The notes under the pieces are model-generated. The model was not told where the DNA came from, did not search any database, and worked only from the letters and a program-made list of their open reading frames with translations. From Bacillus sp. FJAT-44742 (GTDB lineage Bacteria > Bacillota > Bacilli > Bacillales > Marinococcaceae): a DNA stretch of 64,000 bases. The position numbers and the translations under genes are program-made. The stretch is taken from the NCBI RefSeq assembly GCF_002797315.1, contig NZ_KZ454937.1:213439-277438 (forward strand), read 5' to 3'. Positions 34,520 through 43,919 of the stretch are shown here, one piece after another. How positions within the stretch are numbered: the stretch's first letter is position 1; every line of letters starts with the position of its first letter.

Positions 34520-34986
34520 GAGAAGATGTAGTGAAAAGAGTGCGAATTTCAAAAGAAACCGAAGCATTTATGGATGAATTTGCAGAGCAAAAAGGGATTC
34601 AGCCTACCCATAAAAACAGAACGATAAATTTGATTGTGGAAGAATACAAAAAAATGAAGGAAGAGGAAAAGTGGAGAGGACAGTTAGAAGAAAATGTGGT
34701 TGAAAAAGTGTCTGAAAATCTTCAAAAGGAAGTTAGAAAAGAATTGTCTCGTATTTTACTAGGGGTGAATAACACAGATCGAAATACACAAATCCTTCTT
34801 CAACTGATCAACGGAATGATGGTGAACATGAACATCAATAACATCATGACAACAGAGGATTTTGAAACAAATGGACTTAAAACAGCGAAAGAAAAAGTTC
34901 AACAAGACATCGTTCACCAGAAACAAAAACGTGATCATTATTACGCCAAAAAAGGAGGTGAACAACATGGAAGCAGTTCAGTATGA
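34516..34986 (+). CDS. Mobilisation accessory protein, unknown family
   Basis: A 156-residue mostly helical, charged protein (VVKRVRISKETEAFMDEFAE at the N terminus, then RTINLIVEEYKKMKEEEK), possibly another ribbon-helix-helix DNA-binding protein extended by a coiled coil. The GTG start overlaps the relaxase stop (GTGA), showing tight coupling. It probably acts in the relaxosome. It overlaps the next small gene by 20 bases. Confidence 0.6.
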   Translation: MREDVVKRVRISKETEAFMDEFAEQKGIQPTHKNRTINLIVEEYKKMKEEEKWRGQLEENVVEKVSENLQKEVRKELSRILLGVNNTDRNTQILLQLINGMMVNMNINNIMTTEDFETNGLKTAKEKVQQDIVHQKQKRDHYYAKKGGEQHGSSSV

Positions 34987-35242
34987 ACATGCCTTTATTA
35001 AAGAGTTTGGAGAAAATGAAGCCATCGTGACGGCCGCTGGAAAGGATTATCACATCCTCTTAACCGATGAACAAACTGAAACTCTTCAAGGATTACTCTT
35101 AGAAGAAGAATTGGAATACGTCTTGTTTGATACGAAAGAAGAAGTGATTGTATTGGATGATGTATTACAAATGACTGAAAAAGATAATCCAGCCTTAACC
35201 GATTTAGACGACGGACTTGATGATGACGGAATCGTGAGATAA
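34967..35242 (+). CDS. Small acidic protein of the mobilisation operon
   Basis: A 91-residue acidic protein (MEAVQYEHAFIKEFGENEAI, then KDYHILLTDEQTETLQGLLL, ending in a run of Asp). Start 34967 follows AAAGGAGGTGAACAAC, an excellent site. I recognise no family; the compact alpha/beta pattern and strong acidity could suit a DNA mimic or a subunit of the following zincin protein, which begins 16 bases later. Confidence 0.55.
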   Translation: MEAVQYEHAFIKEFGENEAIVTAAGKDYHILLTDEQTETLQGLLLEEELEYVLFDTKEEVIVLDDVLQMTEKDNPALTDLDDGLDDDGIVR

Positions 35243-35257
35243 AGGAGGAAGAGAATC

Positions 35258-37333
35258 ATGGCTCGGTATAAACGAAAATCTAATGCGGAAAAGAAAAAAG
35301 AAATTGACCGGCTGACGGCAGATCGAAACAAACAAGTGGAATCCTATTTTCGTACCGAAGAGGATATGAAAGAGTATTTACGGTTCATGGCAAAATTCTA
35401 TGATTACTCTCCCCGTAATTCGGCTTTGATTCAAAGTCAGTTCCGGGGGGCTGAAGCTGTAGGAGGGTATAACTTCTGGAAGAAGGAAGGCTTTCAGGTT
35501 CAAAAAGGAGAAAAAGCGATTAAGATTTTGGTTCCTTCTCCGTACAAAACCTTTGCACGCGAACGAGAGGGAAAAACCTATCAGATGAGTGTTCGGAGTG
35601 CCACAAAAGAAGAGAAGGCAGCCATAGATCGGGGAGAGATCAAAACAAAAGAACAGATGGGCTATACCTCCGGAAACGTGTTTGATGTGTCGCAAACGGA
35701 CGCAAAAGCTGAAGAGTTACCGAAAGTGTTTCCAAACAAATGGCTCGATGGAAAGGTAGAAAACTACGAGAACATGTTTCAATCCTTACAACGGCTCGGC
35801 AAAAACATGGGCGTAGAAACATTAGAACAGCCCTTAGATGGAAGGGAGTTAGGGGCAGCCAAAGGCGCTTATGTTGAATACCAGCAGCGTAATGCGGAAG
35901 GTGTGATGGAAGACAAGAGAGGGATTGAATTAAATCCACGAAATTCAGAGATTCAAAATGTCAAAACCATGATTCATGAATTGGCTCATGCTGACCTCCA
36001 TAGCACAGAATCGGGGGGAAGGTATAATCGGACTCATGCCGAAAAGGAATTTCAAGCTGAAATGACAGCCTACACGGTGGCTTCCCACTTTAACATTGAT
36101 ACCAGTGAATACAGCTTGCAATATTTGGACAATTATACCCGTGATGAAAGAGACATCGGGGATAAACTAGAGTTGTTAGAGGAAGTCAAAGGAACCTCCT
36201 ATAAATTTATTACTCATTTGGAAGAAGATATGGTGAAAGCCAAAGACAAAGAGTATGAAACAACAGAGGAAGTACAAGACCGATTTGGTCATCTTCAAGT
36301 CATTATGCGAAATGAAGTCAAACCGGTGTCTGAACTGTCACCTGAGGAATTCGAGTCTATGTTTCAGGCTAATGATGGGCGAAACATTCTGCAGGATAAA
36401 CAATTTGAAAACAAAAGTGAAACAGAAACCATACAGACGTTCAATGCCTTAGACAGCAACTGGAATGGAAGCAAAGATAATGTGAAATTGGTGGACCCTA
36501 GCCAGAACGAACCACAATTTTATGTGGTCTGGTCGGAAAAAGAGCTGAAGCAAAACATGATGAATGCCGAAGAAATGAATACGATGTTAGCCAAAGAAAA
36601 CCTTCACAGTTTAGGTTCCGGTGGATATGATAAGACGAAAATCAACATGGTAGATTCCTCCGGTGTCAAAACGATGGACCGTATTGATTTAGGGGATGGC
36701 CATTATCATGATCTCCGAAGTCATGTGCAGCAAACAAACCCTCAAACTGCCAAACAAATCAGTGACCATACCGATGCCTTACAAGGCATTTATACCAAAG
36801 AAGCTCTTTCTCAAACGATTGAAAGCAATTACAGAGAACATTTCTATCAAAAAGATCGAAACATCGAGGCCCCCCATGACATCACTTTATCGGACCTGGC
36901 TATTCAAACCTCTACAGACTTTGCCCTAGATCATCAATATTTATCTCCAAAGGATATCCAAGCTCTAAAAAAATCAGCTGAGGAAAACGTGTCTTCTCAT
37001 GTAGATGAAATGAATACAAGAAACAGTATGGTACATCTAAAAGGGCATTACACCACGTACCAAAAAAAATCCCGGGACGAACAAAAAGGAACGCCAACGG
37101 AAGAAAAAATCATTGGCCGCATGGCTGCCGAAAATACGTATCACAAGGCAAAAATTAGTGCTTTGCAAGGAAACTATGTAGGGGAAGAGGACATTGCCAA
37201 CCTGGAAAATCAAAACTCCATACAATCATCTTCAAGTCTGGCTCGTGGATCTTCTACCAAAGATTCCAAACAGCCAGACTTTCCTTTTGCCCAAAAACGT
37301 GTGAAGCAAAAAAACTCTGGTATGAGCCTATAA
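35258..37333 (+). CDS. ArdC-like ssDNA-binding domain protein with zincin metallopeptidase
   Basis: A 691-residue protein. Residues about 30-110 match the ArdC-type N-terminal domain (EYLRFMAKFYDYSPRNSALI, then FWKKEGFQVQKGEKAIKILV), which binds single-stranded DNA. A zinc peptidase domain follows with the HELAHADLH motif (HExxH) near residue 240 and a downstream EFQAEMTAYTVA glutamate. The C-terminal region contains a large-polyvalent-protein-associated domain (EPQFYVVWSEKEL...). ArdC proteins protect incoming plasmid DNA from restriction. Its place behind the relaxase suggests it enters the recipient with, or acts soon after, the transferred strand. Confidence 0.8.
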   Translation: MARYKRKSNAEKKKEIDRLTADRNKQVESYFRTEEDMKEYLRFMAKFYDYSPRNSALIQSQFRGAEAVGGYNFWKKEGFQVQKGEKAIKILVPSPYKTFAREREGKTYQMSVRSATKEEKAAIDRGEIKTKEQMGYTSGNVFDVSQTDAKAEELPKVFPNKWLDGKVENYENMFQSLQRLGKNMGVETLEQPLDGRELGAAKGAYVEYQQRNAEGVMEDKRGIELNPRNSEIQNVKTMIHELAHADLHSTESGGRYNRTHAEKEFQAEMTAYTVASHFNIDTSEYSLQYLDNYTRDERDIGDKLELLEEVKGTSYKFITHLEEDMVKAKDKEYETTEEVQDRFGHLQVIMRNEVKPVSELSPEEFESMFQANDGRNILQDKQFENKSETETIQTFNALDSNWNGSKDNVKLVDPSQNEPQFYVVWSEKELKQNMMNAEEMNTMLAKENLHSLGSGGYDKTKINMVDSSGVKTMDRIDLGDGHYHDLRSHVQQTNPQTAKQISDHTDALQGIYTKEALSQTIESNYREHFYQKDRNIEAPHDITLSDLAIQTSTDFALDHQYLSPKDIQALKKSAEENVSSHVDEMNTRNSMVHLKGHYTTYQKKSRDEQKGTPTEEKIIGRMAAENTYHKAKISALQGNYVGEEDIANLENQNSIQSSSSLARGSSTKDSKQPDFPFAQKRVKQKNSGMSL

Positions 37334-37345
37334 GGGGTGGGAGCA

Positions 37346-38296
37346 TTGACACGGGTGACAACCGATGAAATCAATCAAGCAAAAGAGGTTCGGATTATTG
37401 ATTTAATGGAAGCCAACGGAATTCAGGCGACACAGGAAGGACAACACTCCGAACCGTATTACCGGCTCACTGACCATGACAGTTTTGTGATCAAAGGGGA
37501 AAAGTTCTTCTGGAACAGCCAGCAAGAAGGAGGGTATGGGGCGATTAGTTTTGCTATGATCTATTATGACTTAAAATTTCCTGATGCGGTCAAACGGATT
37601 AATGAACATGAATACGCTCCGGTAAAAAGCCGGGGGGCAGCTGTGAAACATGAGCCGTTCAAGTACCCTCATTACTATGAAGTAAAAAAAACCGATAAGG
37701 TGCGGGATTACTTGATTCAGGAGCGAAAGATAGATCATAGAGTAGTAGACTGGTGCCTAGAGAAAGATTTGATTGCCCAGGACAAGAAAGACAATGCAGT
37801 GTTTAAGTGGAAAAACAACCATGGAACAGTGGTGGGTGCCGATCGGCAAGGTACCCAACCCATGAAAGACAAAGAGAGCTATTTTAAGGGAATGGTGGCC
37901 AAGTCTCTAGAAGATGGTGGTTTTACCATTGATGTAGGAAAGAACCCTAACAAGGTGGCCGTGTTTGAATCTCCGATTGATATGCTTTCCTATTGGTCGA
38001 TGAAAAAAGAAAGAGTCCGAGATACCCGGATGGTAAGCATGGGCGGCTTAAAAATAGAATCGTTAAAACGAGCCATCAAAGATGCAGGAGAAAAGGGTTA
38101 TAAGATTGAGAAAGTCATATCGGCGGTAGATAACGATAAGGCTGGAAACCAATTTCATGAAAAGCTGGATTCTCTCTTGAAAGAAGAAGTCCTGGTTGAT
38201 CACCGGCCAACAGCCAAAGACTGGAATGATGAACGGAAAAATTCTCTTTCTAGTAGTAAACGGACGAAGCAAAAAAACGCTCAAATGGGAATGTAA
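37346..38296 (+). CDS. DUF3991/Toprim-domain primase-like protein
   Basis: A 316-residue protein with an N-terminal zinc-finger-like or CHC2-like primase region that has lost the cysteines, and a DUF3991-type middle with YLIQERKIDHRVVDWCLEKD. The C-terminal Toprim fold shows VAVFESPIDMLSYWS (catalytic Glu) and VISAVDNDKAGNQF (Asp-x-Asp). It probably primes or processes the transferred strand in the recipient. TTG 37346 follows AAGGGGTGGGAG; GTG codons on both sides are possible alternatives. It ends the mobilisation operon and is followed by a terminator. Confidence 0.75.
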   Translation: MTRVTTDEINQAKEVRIIDLMEANGIQATQEGQHSEPYYRLTDHDSFVIKGEKFFWNSQQEGGYGAISFAMIYYDLKFPDAVKRINEHEYAPVKSRGAAVKHEPFKYPHYYEVKKTDKVRDYLIQERKIDHRVVDWCLEKDLIAQDKKDNAVFKWKNNHGTVVGADRQGTQPMKDKESYFKGMVAKSLEDGGFTIDVGKNPNKVAVFESPIDMLSYWSMKKERVRDTRMVSMGGLKIESLKRAIKDAGEKGYKIEKVISAVDNDKAGNQFHEKLDSLLKEEVLVDHRPTAKDWNDERKNSLSSSKRTKQKNAQMGM

Positions 38297-38383
38297 GTGG
38301 AAAAGCCTGAAAGATTATGCTCATCCTCATAATGAAAGAATATTTGTTCTTGTTTTGCTCGTAGTCTACTCATAAATAAAAAA

Positions 38384-38414
38384 AACAACCACCAGACTTA
38401 TTCTGGTGGTTGTT
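38384..38414 (+). terminator. Terminator of the mobilisation operon
   Basis: AACAACCACCAGA and TCTGGTGGTTGTT form a perfect 13-bp stem with a five-base loop, preceded by an A-run. A tiny frame (MNKKNPA) with AAAGGAGGG follows at once and could be chance. The remaining interval to 39037 has no credible gene, only a hairpin at 38821-38850 (ACATCCTTCTTTA/TAAAGAAGGATGT). Confidence 0.85.
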
Positions 38415-39037
38415 CAAAGGAGGGTCAAAAACAATGAATAAAAAGAACCCAGCATAAGCAAATGATTCCTCATAGCTTATCATTTACTTAAAACTCATTA
38501 CCTCCTGTAGGTAGGTGTAAAACCAAATGGCAAGAAGACAGGAAAAAAATCCTAATCATGGTGCCAACGTAGTGGTAACTTGCTTATTCCCTTTTTATTT
38601 TTAAGTACATGACTATATTTATTTTTTTGACCTATTATCACCTTACTCCTACCAAAGGATTGAAATCCGGCTCTAACCTGCACAATCCCCCTCCATAAGT
38701 CACCGAACAAATTACACATAGCGTATAATTTTTATTAGTTGATTTCTTACTTACACCAAGGTGGGTGGTAACGTGAGTTGAAAAAATTGTAGAAATAACA
38801 AAGGGAAATGGAAAAACAAAACATCCTTCTTTAAGTGATAAAGAAGGATGTATGAAGAGTGAGTATGCAACTAGGAAAACACTGTTTACTCATATGTTCC
38901 TGTTTGGTCTCTCGTTTAAACATGGAATGTAAGATTCTCGAAAGGTAAAAATACAAAAAAACCAACGACTTATGAGCAAGCGAGCAATTGTATTCATTGC
39001 TTCCTCTTGAAGATTTTCAAAGGGGAAACGTTTGTTT

Positions 39038-39220
39038 TTATTTTGAGGTCTTCACCCAATAGGCTGCTTCTCGGCTGGATGGGGATGGTGGGAAGTTCTC
39101 TCCTTTTTCCACCTTAATTTCTGTGTCGTCGTTTTTGTTATTCCCATTTACTAAACTATCGACTTTATAGGTTCCACTTTCCGGCGCTTGTTCTCCTGTC
39201 TTGTACTTATCTTGGGCCAT
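39038..39220 (-). CDS. YjzC-like small protein
   Basis: A 60-residue protein resembling the YjzC family of Bacillaceae: the N-terminal KYKTGEQAPESGTYKVD is close to the FRTGDKAPNNGVY-type signature, and the C-terminal part has KGENFPPSPSSREAAYW. The function of the family is not known. It is a single-gene unit with AGGTGAG before the start. Confidence 0.6.
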   Translation of the reverse strand: MAQDKYKTGEQAPESGTYKVDSLVNGNNKNDDTEIKVEKGENFPPSPSSREAAYWVKTSK

Positions 39221-39474
39221 TAAAACTCACCTCCAAAAAGTTTAAGAACTATTCCCCCGTTTCTTCATTACCCTTTTTCCTTTCTTTTAAACGGTTTTAT
39301 AAAAAATGTTCGAAGAGAGAAAAAAGAAAAATGGAGTACAACTGGAAAGGAAAAGGGTACATAAACATTCTATAAAAGAATCGTATAAATGTGGGAATTT
39401 GTTTTTTAATAGACAAAAGGGACAAGGGGTAGGAAGAAAGCAAGGGAAGAGTCAAGAGATCACTTGGGTTGGGA

Positions 39475-39641
39475 ATGAATAAAAAAAATCCTTTATTCAT
39501 TGTTAACAGGTATGGTCTCCGTAGGAGTATTAGGCGCTTGTAATGATGCCGAAGGTGATGAGGGGTAACAGATGGTTTTGAGGAAGAGAGTGATATGGAA
39601 GAGGACGGACTTTAAAATCTGTCGTAAGACCGGGTACCGAT
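39475..39641 (+). pseudogene. Frameshifted acidic lipoprotein remnant
   Basis: ATG 39475 is followed by an eight-A run. Removing one A restores a proper lipoprotein start: MNKKILYSLLTGMVSVGVLG then AC (lipobox) and an acidic stretch NDAEGDEG; after a further shift the frame continues GFEEESDMEEDGL. As it stands the frame is broken at both places. The surroundings 39221-39824 show no intact gene, so this is probably a decayed member of the acidic lipoproteins common in this window. Confidence 0.5.
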
Positions 39642-39824
39642 AAGGGGGTACGAACGGGCCGTATGGGACCCAAATGGTTTGTGGAATCGTAAAGAGTTCC
39701 TTGCTTACGTACAACGTGTTTATGGAAAGAAGGGAACCAACAGAGAGTGGGAAACTCCTCTAAAAGTACTTCAAAGATAAAAGAAGCACACCCCTTTTGG
39801 TGAGCTTCTTTTTGTATGGCTGCT

Positions 39825-40064
39825 TTATTTCTTTTCTCTCTCCACTTCATCTTTTAGAAGAACCATTCGGTGAAAAGGAAACTCTTCTTCTTTTCCTTTC
39901 AGGGGAAATTCCACCACTTCCGCGCAAATGGTTCTCTCATATTCTGCAATAACTTTCATTTCTTCTCCCTTAAAATATACCTTTTCTTCTAAGGTGAAAT
40001 CCGTAAAAACCTTTCCGATAAAAGGATTTGCATTACGTTTTGGTGGAGATTGATGATTTTCCAT
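39825..40064 (-). CDS. Hypothetical 79-residue protein
   Basis: A small, charged protein (MENHQSPPKRNANPFIGKVF then TDFTLEEKVYFKGEEMKVIA) with alternating strands typical of a small beta barrel (for example SH3- or KOW-like). Start 40064 follows AGAGGGTG; an upstream in-frame ATG has no site. No family recognised. The next 300 bases (40065-40374) hold no gene. Confidence 0.5.
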   Translation of the reverse strand: MENHQSPPKRNANPFIGKVFTDFTLEEKVYFKGEEMKVIAEYERTICAEVVEFPLKGKEEEFPFHRMVLLKDEVEREKK

Positions 40065-40374
40065 ATAGACACCCTCTTTCTTTAGAATCAGGATCATTCA
40101 GCAGAACGAAGAAGTTTAAAAAAGTAATAGATGGTTTAGGAAGGAATGGTAATAAGTATGAGGGACAGACGGAAAGAAAGAAAACAATAACCGCTATGGT
40201 TACAAAAATGCAAAAAAAAGACCTATATTGCTCATACACATGGATTTGATTTGTCTATTTATGCCTGTTTTCTCCTTCGATTTTCCCTGCCTGATACGGC
40301 GAAGAAGCTACCTGGGCTAGAACACATAGGAGAAGTAGAAGAAGATAAGAAATTTTGAGAGGGGAGATGGGATG

Positions 40375-41091
40375 TTATCTTCCCTCACTTTTTTCCATTT
40401 TCACAAACCCTTTCTCTAAGGTCTTTTTTATAAAGTGACATTTGTTTCTCGCTGATAGTTTTTTTAAGAGACGGGAGACATGTCCGTTTACTGTAGGTAC
40501 CGATAAGTACACATCTTTTGCAATTTGTTGATTCGACTTACCTTGGACCATTTCATGCATAATCACTACTTCTGACTCGGTAAAGTAGGAAGGTAACTCT
40601 TCTTCCTTGAGGCGTAAGTTATAAAAGGGATCTTTTTTTATAAAACTATTCTCTTCGTTATGTGAACTAATGAGAGAAACGAGATGTGTATGAAACGGCA
40701 CATCTATAAAACTGGGAGAAGAAGAGTGCTCATGCCAGACTTGAAGCACTGACTGACCAGACCGTAAGTTACTGAAGATATGAGTAACGTTTTGCTCCAG
40801 TAGTTTCTCTAAAAGATAAGCTTTGTTGACAGGTAACATGACGCTTATATGGGGATTAGTTGCTCCTTTTGTTTGTAATTCGTTCACCAGATTAATAAGG
40901 TTGAGCGTTTGAAATTTCCATATAACTTGAAGAGTTCCTTTTTTATCTTTCATTTTTATATAGTCGTTGCTGGTTTCTTCTATTGCAAAGGGTTGTGCCA
41001 GGTCTGGTACATACCACTTATAGTCTGTTTCTTCCAGTAACAAATAATAAACGTCAAACAATGCAGACCATTCCTTTCCTATCTGTACCAC
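40375..41091 (-). CDS. LuxR-type solo regulator 1
   Basis: A 238-residue protein with a C-terminal LuxR/GerE helix-turn-helix: FTESEVVIMHEMVQGKSNQQ, then IAKDVYLSVPTVNGHVSRLL (residues about 168-215). The N-terminal part has no phosphoacceptor Asp pattern of a receiver domain that I can see. It is clearly a paralogue of the protein at 59104-59787: both share YIKMKD/HVKMKD, FIDVPFH/FIDIPLH and the whole HTH. A GTG start at 41091 is the upstream-most, with a weak site. It may sense a small molecule or act as an unphosphorylated regulator of the envelope genes around it. Confidence 0.75.
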   Translation of the reverse strand: MVQIGKEWSALFDVYYLLLEETDYKWYVPDLAQPFAIEETSNDYIKMKDKKGTLQVIWKFQTLNLINLVNELQTKGATNPHISVMLPVNKAYLLEKLLEQNVTHIFSNLRSGQSVLQVWHEHSSSPSFIDVPFHTHLVSLISSHNEENSFIKKDPFYNLRLKEEELPSYFTESEVVIMHEMVQGKSNQQIAKDVYLSVPTVNGHVSRLLKKLSARNKCHFIKKTLEKGFVKMEKSEGR

Positions 41092-41709
41092 TTTTTTATC
41101 CCAGGGGTAATTGTTTTATTTTGTTTATAATAAGCTCCTCCCAAAAATGGAGCTTTCTTTCCTCCTTTTCAGTTTGTCTCATAAAAGGTTTTTCTTATTG
41201 TAGCCATAAGGTATCAAAAGGTACAGGAGGACAAAGGAGGCAATGTGGAAAATGAATGGTTGGTAAAACCGTTTTATCACTCAATATCAAGTAAAGTCTT
41301 AGGAAAAAAATTATACTTTTTTAATATATTTTTTGTCTTTGTCGAAACTAGGCGTTCAAATGACTCTCTTTTATAAAAATACAAAATAGTCCTTTATTAC
41401 TGCCTGTAACAGCAAGAAATTAAAATAATGATATGGAAATGATAGCCTATAATAATATTATATTAAAATAGTTATGTGTAATATTGTTGTAAATTTCTGT
41501 TTTCGAAATAGTAGGTTGTAAGAGAGGGTAAACCCCCTGATATAAAAGGAAAATCACTCGATGAATAACGCAGATCGGGTTTCCAGAAAAATAGTAAGAA
41601 TATTAAAAAGGCATTAAAAAGTTTGATTTTTATTTCCCTTCGCACACCTTCCTCTTATAATTGACGGTGTTTCGACATACTTTTCAACATTCTAAGGAGG
41701 AAGGTAGTT

Positions 41710-42825
41710 ATGAACAAAAAAATTATGTGGTTAGCTGCACCAAGTTTAGCGTTAGGGTTAGCAGCTACAGCTGGAACATCTGATGCTGACGCACAAAATC
41801 CGAATGCTCAAGCTCAAGGAAATCAGGCAGCTCAAGCACAAGCACAAGCAAATGGACAAGGACCCCTAGGGAGCGTAGAAAACAAGGTTGCTTCTGTTGA
41901 GAATGAATTAAACAACCTATCTACTGTTTTAAATGATGAGGCGGAATTAACAGAAGGTGAAATCAACTCCCATAGTGGGAAACTTAATTCTTTACTAAAT
42001 AGACTAAATGCCGCTTCGAATCAGTTGTCTGGATTAACCAATAATAGGCTGGATGCAGACAGTCCAGAAGTGTTAGAGGTTCAAGAACTGATTGCTGAGG
42101 CGGAAGAAGACGTAATTGAATTGCAAAATGTTCTTGGTACCCTTCCTGTAGATGAAGATGTAGTAGAAGAAGAGGACGGCCTTGAAGAAGACGAAGATGC
42201 CGTAGAAGAAGAGGACGGCCTTGAAGAAGACGAAGATGCCGTAGAAGAAGAGGACGGTCTTGAGGAAGATGAAGATGCCGTAGAAGAAGAGGACGGTCTT
42301 GAAGAAGACGAAGATGCCGTAGAAGAAGAGGACGGCCTTGAAGAAGACGAAGATGCCGTAGAAGAAGAGGACGGCCTTGAAGAAGATGAAGATGCCGTAG
42401 AAGAAGAGGACGGTCTTGAGGAAGATGAAGATGCCGTAGAAGAAGAGGACGGCCTTGAAGAAGATGAAGATGCCGTAGAAGAAGAGGACGGCCTTGAAGA
42501 AGATGAAGATGCCGTAGAAGAAGAGGACGGCCTTGAGGAAGATGAAGATGCCGTAGAAGAAGAGGACGGCCTTGAAGAAGACGAAGATGCCGTAGAAGAA
42601 GAGGACGGCCTTGAAGAAGATGAAGATGCCGTAGAAGAAGAGGACGGCCTTGAGGAAGATGAAGATGCAGTAGAAGAAGAGGACGGTCTTGAGGAAGATG
42701 AAGATACTCAGGCAGAAGTAGAAACTGATATTGAAGCCGATCAAGCCATCCAAATCAATGATTCAGATGAAGTAAATGTTACGTATGAAGCTTCAGCTGA
42801 GGCAAATGGTGAACTGACAGAGTAA
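41710..42825 (+). CDS. Secreted acidic tandem-repeat protein
   Basis: A 371-residue protein with a signal peptide (MNKKIMWLAAPSLALGLAAT, cleavage likely after SDADA), an Ala/Gln-rich linker, a helical region (residues 55-145: SVENKVASVENELNNLSTVL) and then 14 perfect or near-perfect copies of the 13-residue unit VEEEDGLEEDEDA. The repeat part has more than 100 acidic residues and no positive charge, so it should bind cations or stay soluble at high salt. AAGGAGGAAG precedes the start. A good terminator follows. The upstream 41092-41709 is an AT-rich gap with no gene that presumably holds its promoter. Confidence 0.85.
   Translation: MNKKIMWLAAPSLALGLAATAGTSDADAQNPNAQAQGNQAAQAQAQANGQGPLGSVENKVASVENELNNLSTVLNDEAELTEGEINSHSGKLNSLLNRLNAASNQLSGLTNNRLDADSPEVLEVQELIAEAEEDVIELQNVLGTLPVDEDVVEEEDGLEEDEDAVEEEDGLEEDEDAVEEEDGLEEDEDAVEEEDGLEEDEDAVEEEDGLEEDEDAVEEEDGLEEDEDAVEEEDGLEEDEDAVEEEDGLEEDEDAVEEEDGLEEDEDAVEEEDGLEEDEDAVEEEDGLEEDEDAVEEEDGLEEDEDAVEEEDGLEEDEDAVEEEDGLEEDEDTQAEVETDIEADQAIQINDSDEVNVTYEASAEANGELTE
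42163..42708 (+). repeat. 14 tandem copies of a 39-bp coding repeat
   Basis: Units begin at 42163 and repeat every 39 bases to 42708 (consensus GTAGAAGAAGAGGACGGCCT, then TGAAGAAGACGAAGATGCC). Differences between units are almost all silent: GGC or GGT, GAAGAC or GAAGAT, GAA or GAG. The pattern of silent variants recurs in blocks, showing recent duplications. The array is prone to copy-number change. Confidence 0.95.
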
Positions 42826-42841
42826 TACATGAATAACAACA

Positions 42842-42873
42842 GGAAGCTCTTTGAAACAAAAGAGCTTCCCTTT
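42842..42873 (+). terminator. Terminator after the acidic repeat gene
   Basis: GGAAGCTCTTT and AAAGAGCTTCC form an 11-bp stem followed by CTTTT, directly after the stop codon. Confidence 0.85.
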
Positions 42874-42956
42874 TATTCTCATACAATAGGATGATCCCCA
42901 TGAAAATACATATATTGAGCCTTCCTTTATAAAAACACGGAAAGGACCGGTTATAC

Positions 42957-43820
42957 ATGAAAAAAAGAATAATGTACACAATTGCTTGTTTACTAGGTAT
43001 CCTTCTTCTGTTTATCGGGACGCTATGGACAGAAGATACGACCTACGGACACACGGTGGGCGTGCAAGAAGGCATAGTTAGTGGAGCCGAGAATGGATTG
43101 TATGTTCGTTCAGGTCCTTCCCTCTCTTCTTCAGTGATAGGAGGGCTGAAAAACGGTGCAAAAGTAACCATTCAGGAAACCACAGAAGATTGGGCTCAAA
43201 TCGAATACGTTAATGGTAGTGGATATGTCAGTCTCTCTTATGTGACGGTCGGTGAAGTAGCCTCCTCTCAAACCTCCCCTGTAAATAATGAAATCATTGC
43301 CATTGATCCGGGCCATGGCGGAAAGGATCCAGGTGCAGAAGCCTATGGGCTGCAAGAAAAGGAAATTGCGTTAGATGTTGGTCTTAGAGTACAAGAGAAC
43401 CTAGATAATCTTGGCGCAGAAGTCGTCATGACCCGCACCAGTGATGTCTTTGTCGGGTTGTCAGAGAGAGCACGTATTGCCAATGAAGCCGACGCTAGTT
43501 CCTTTGTCAGTATTCACGCGAATTCGTTTAACGGAGAAGTGGAGGGGACAGAAACCTTTCATTCACCCGGGAGCGAAAAAGGGAAAGAATTAGCAGCTTA
43601 TATTCAAGAAGAGCTACTAAAGGAGTTAGGAACTCATGACCGGGGAGTCAAAGAAGCTCACTTTGCCGTCTTATCTGAAACAACTATGCCGGCCGTACTC
43701 GCTGAGATTGCCTTTATGGATCATCCCTCAGATGCAGAAAAACTTCAATCCGGGGAACACAGAGAACGAATTGCAACGGCAATCACTCAGGGAATTAAGA
43801 AGTATTACTCTCATAACTAA
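42957..43820 (+). CDS. N-acetylmuramoyl-L-alanine amidase with SH3 domain
   Basis: A 287-residue secreted or membrane-anchored cell wall hydrolase. The N-terminal hydrophobic segment (residues 5-22) is a signal or anchor; residues 35-97 are a bacterial SH3 domain (GLYVRSGPSLSSSVIGGLKN); residues 113-287 are an Amidase_3 domain with the zinc ligands in AIDPGHGGKDPGA, LQEKEIALDV and SIHANSF, and the catalytic Glu in LAEIAFM. It cuts the bond between muramic acid and the stem peptide. It belongs to a run of envelope genes (41.7-45.5 kb). Confidence 0.9.
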   Translation: MKKRIMYTIACLLGILLLFIGTLWTEDTTYGHTVGVQEGIVSGAENGLYVRSGPSLSSSVIGGLKNGAKVTIQETTEDWAQIEYVNGSGYVSLSYVTVGEVASSQTSPVNNEIIAIDPGHGGKDPGAEAYGLQEKEIALDVGLRVQENLDNLGAEVVMTRTSDVFVGLSERARIANEADASSFVSIHANSFNGEVEGTETFHSPGSEKGKELAAYIQEELLKELGTHDRGVKEAHFAVLSETTMPAVLAEIAFMDHPSDAEKLQSGEHRERIATAITQGIKKYYSHN

Positions 43821-43919
43821 GAAAAATTTAAACCATTGTATAGGAAAAGTAATTTTCTCTTTTTTCTGTCTCACCCCAAGGATCACGATAAAATCAAAGA
43901 AGAGTAGAAGGGAGTTCGT

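Noticed and set aside
42073-42753. Long minus-strand frame rich in Phe and Ile across the tandem repeat
   Set aside because: It is the complement of the acidic 39-bp repeat. The product is an artefact of GAA/GAG codons read backwards.
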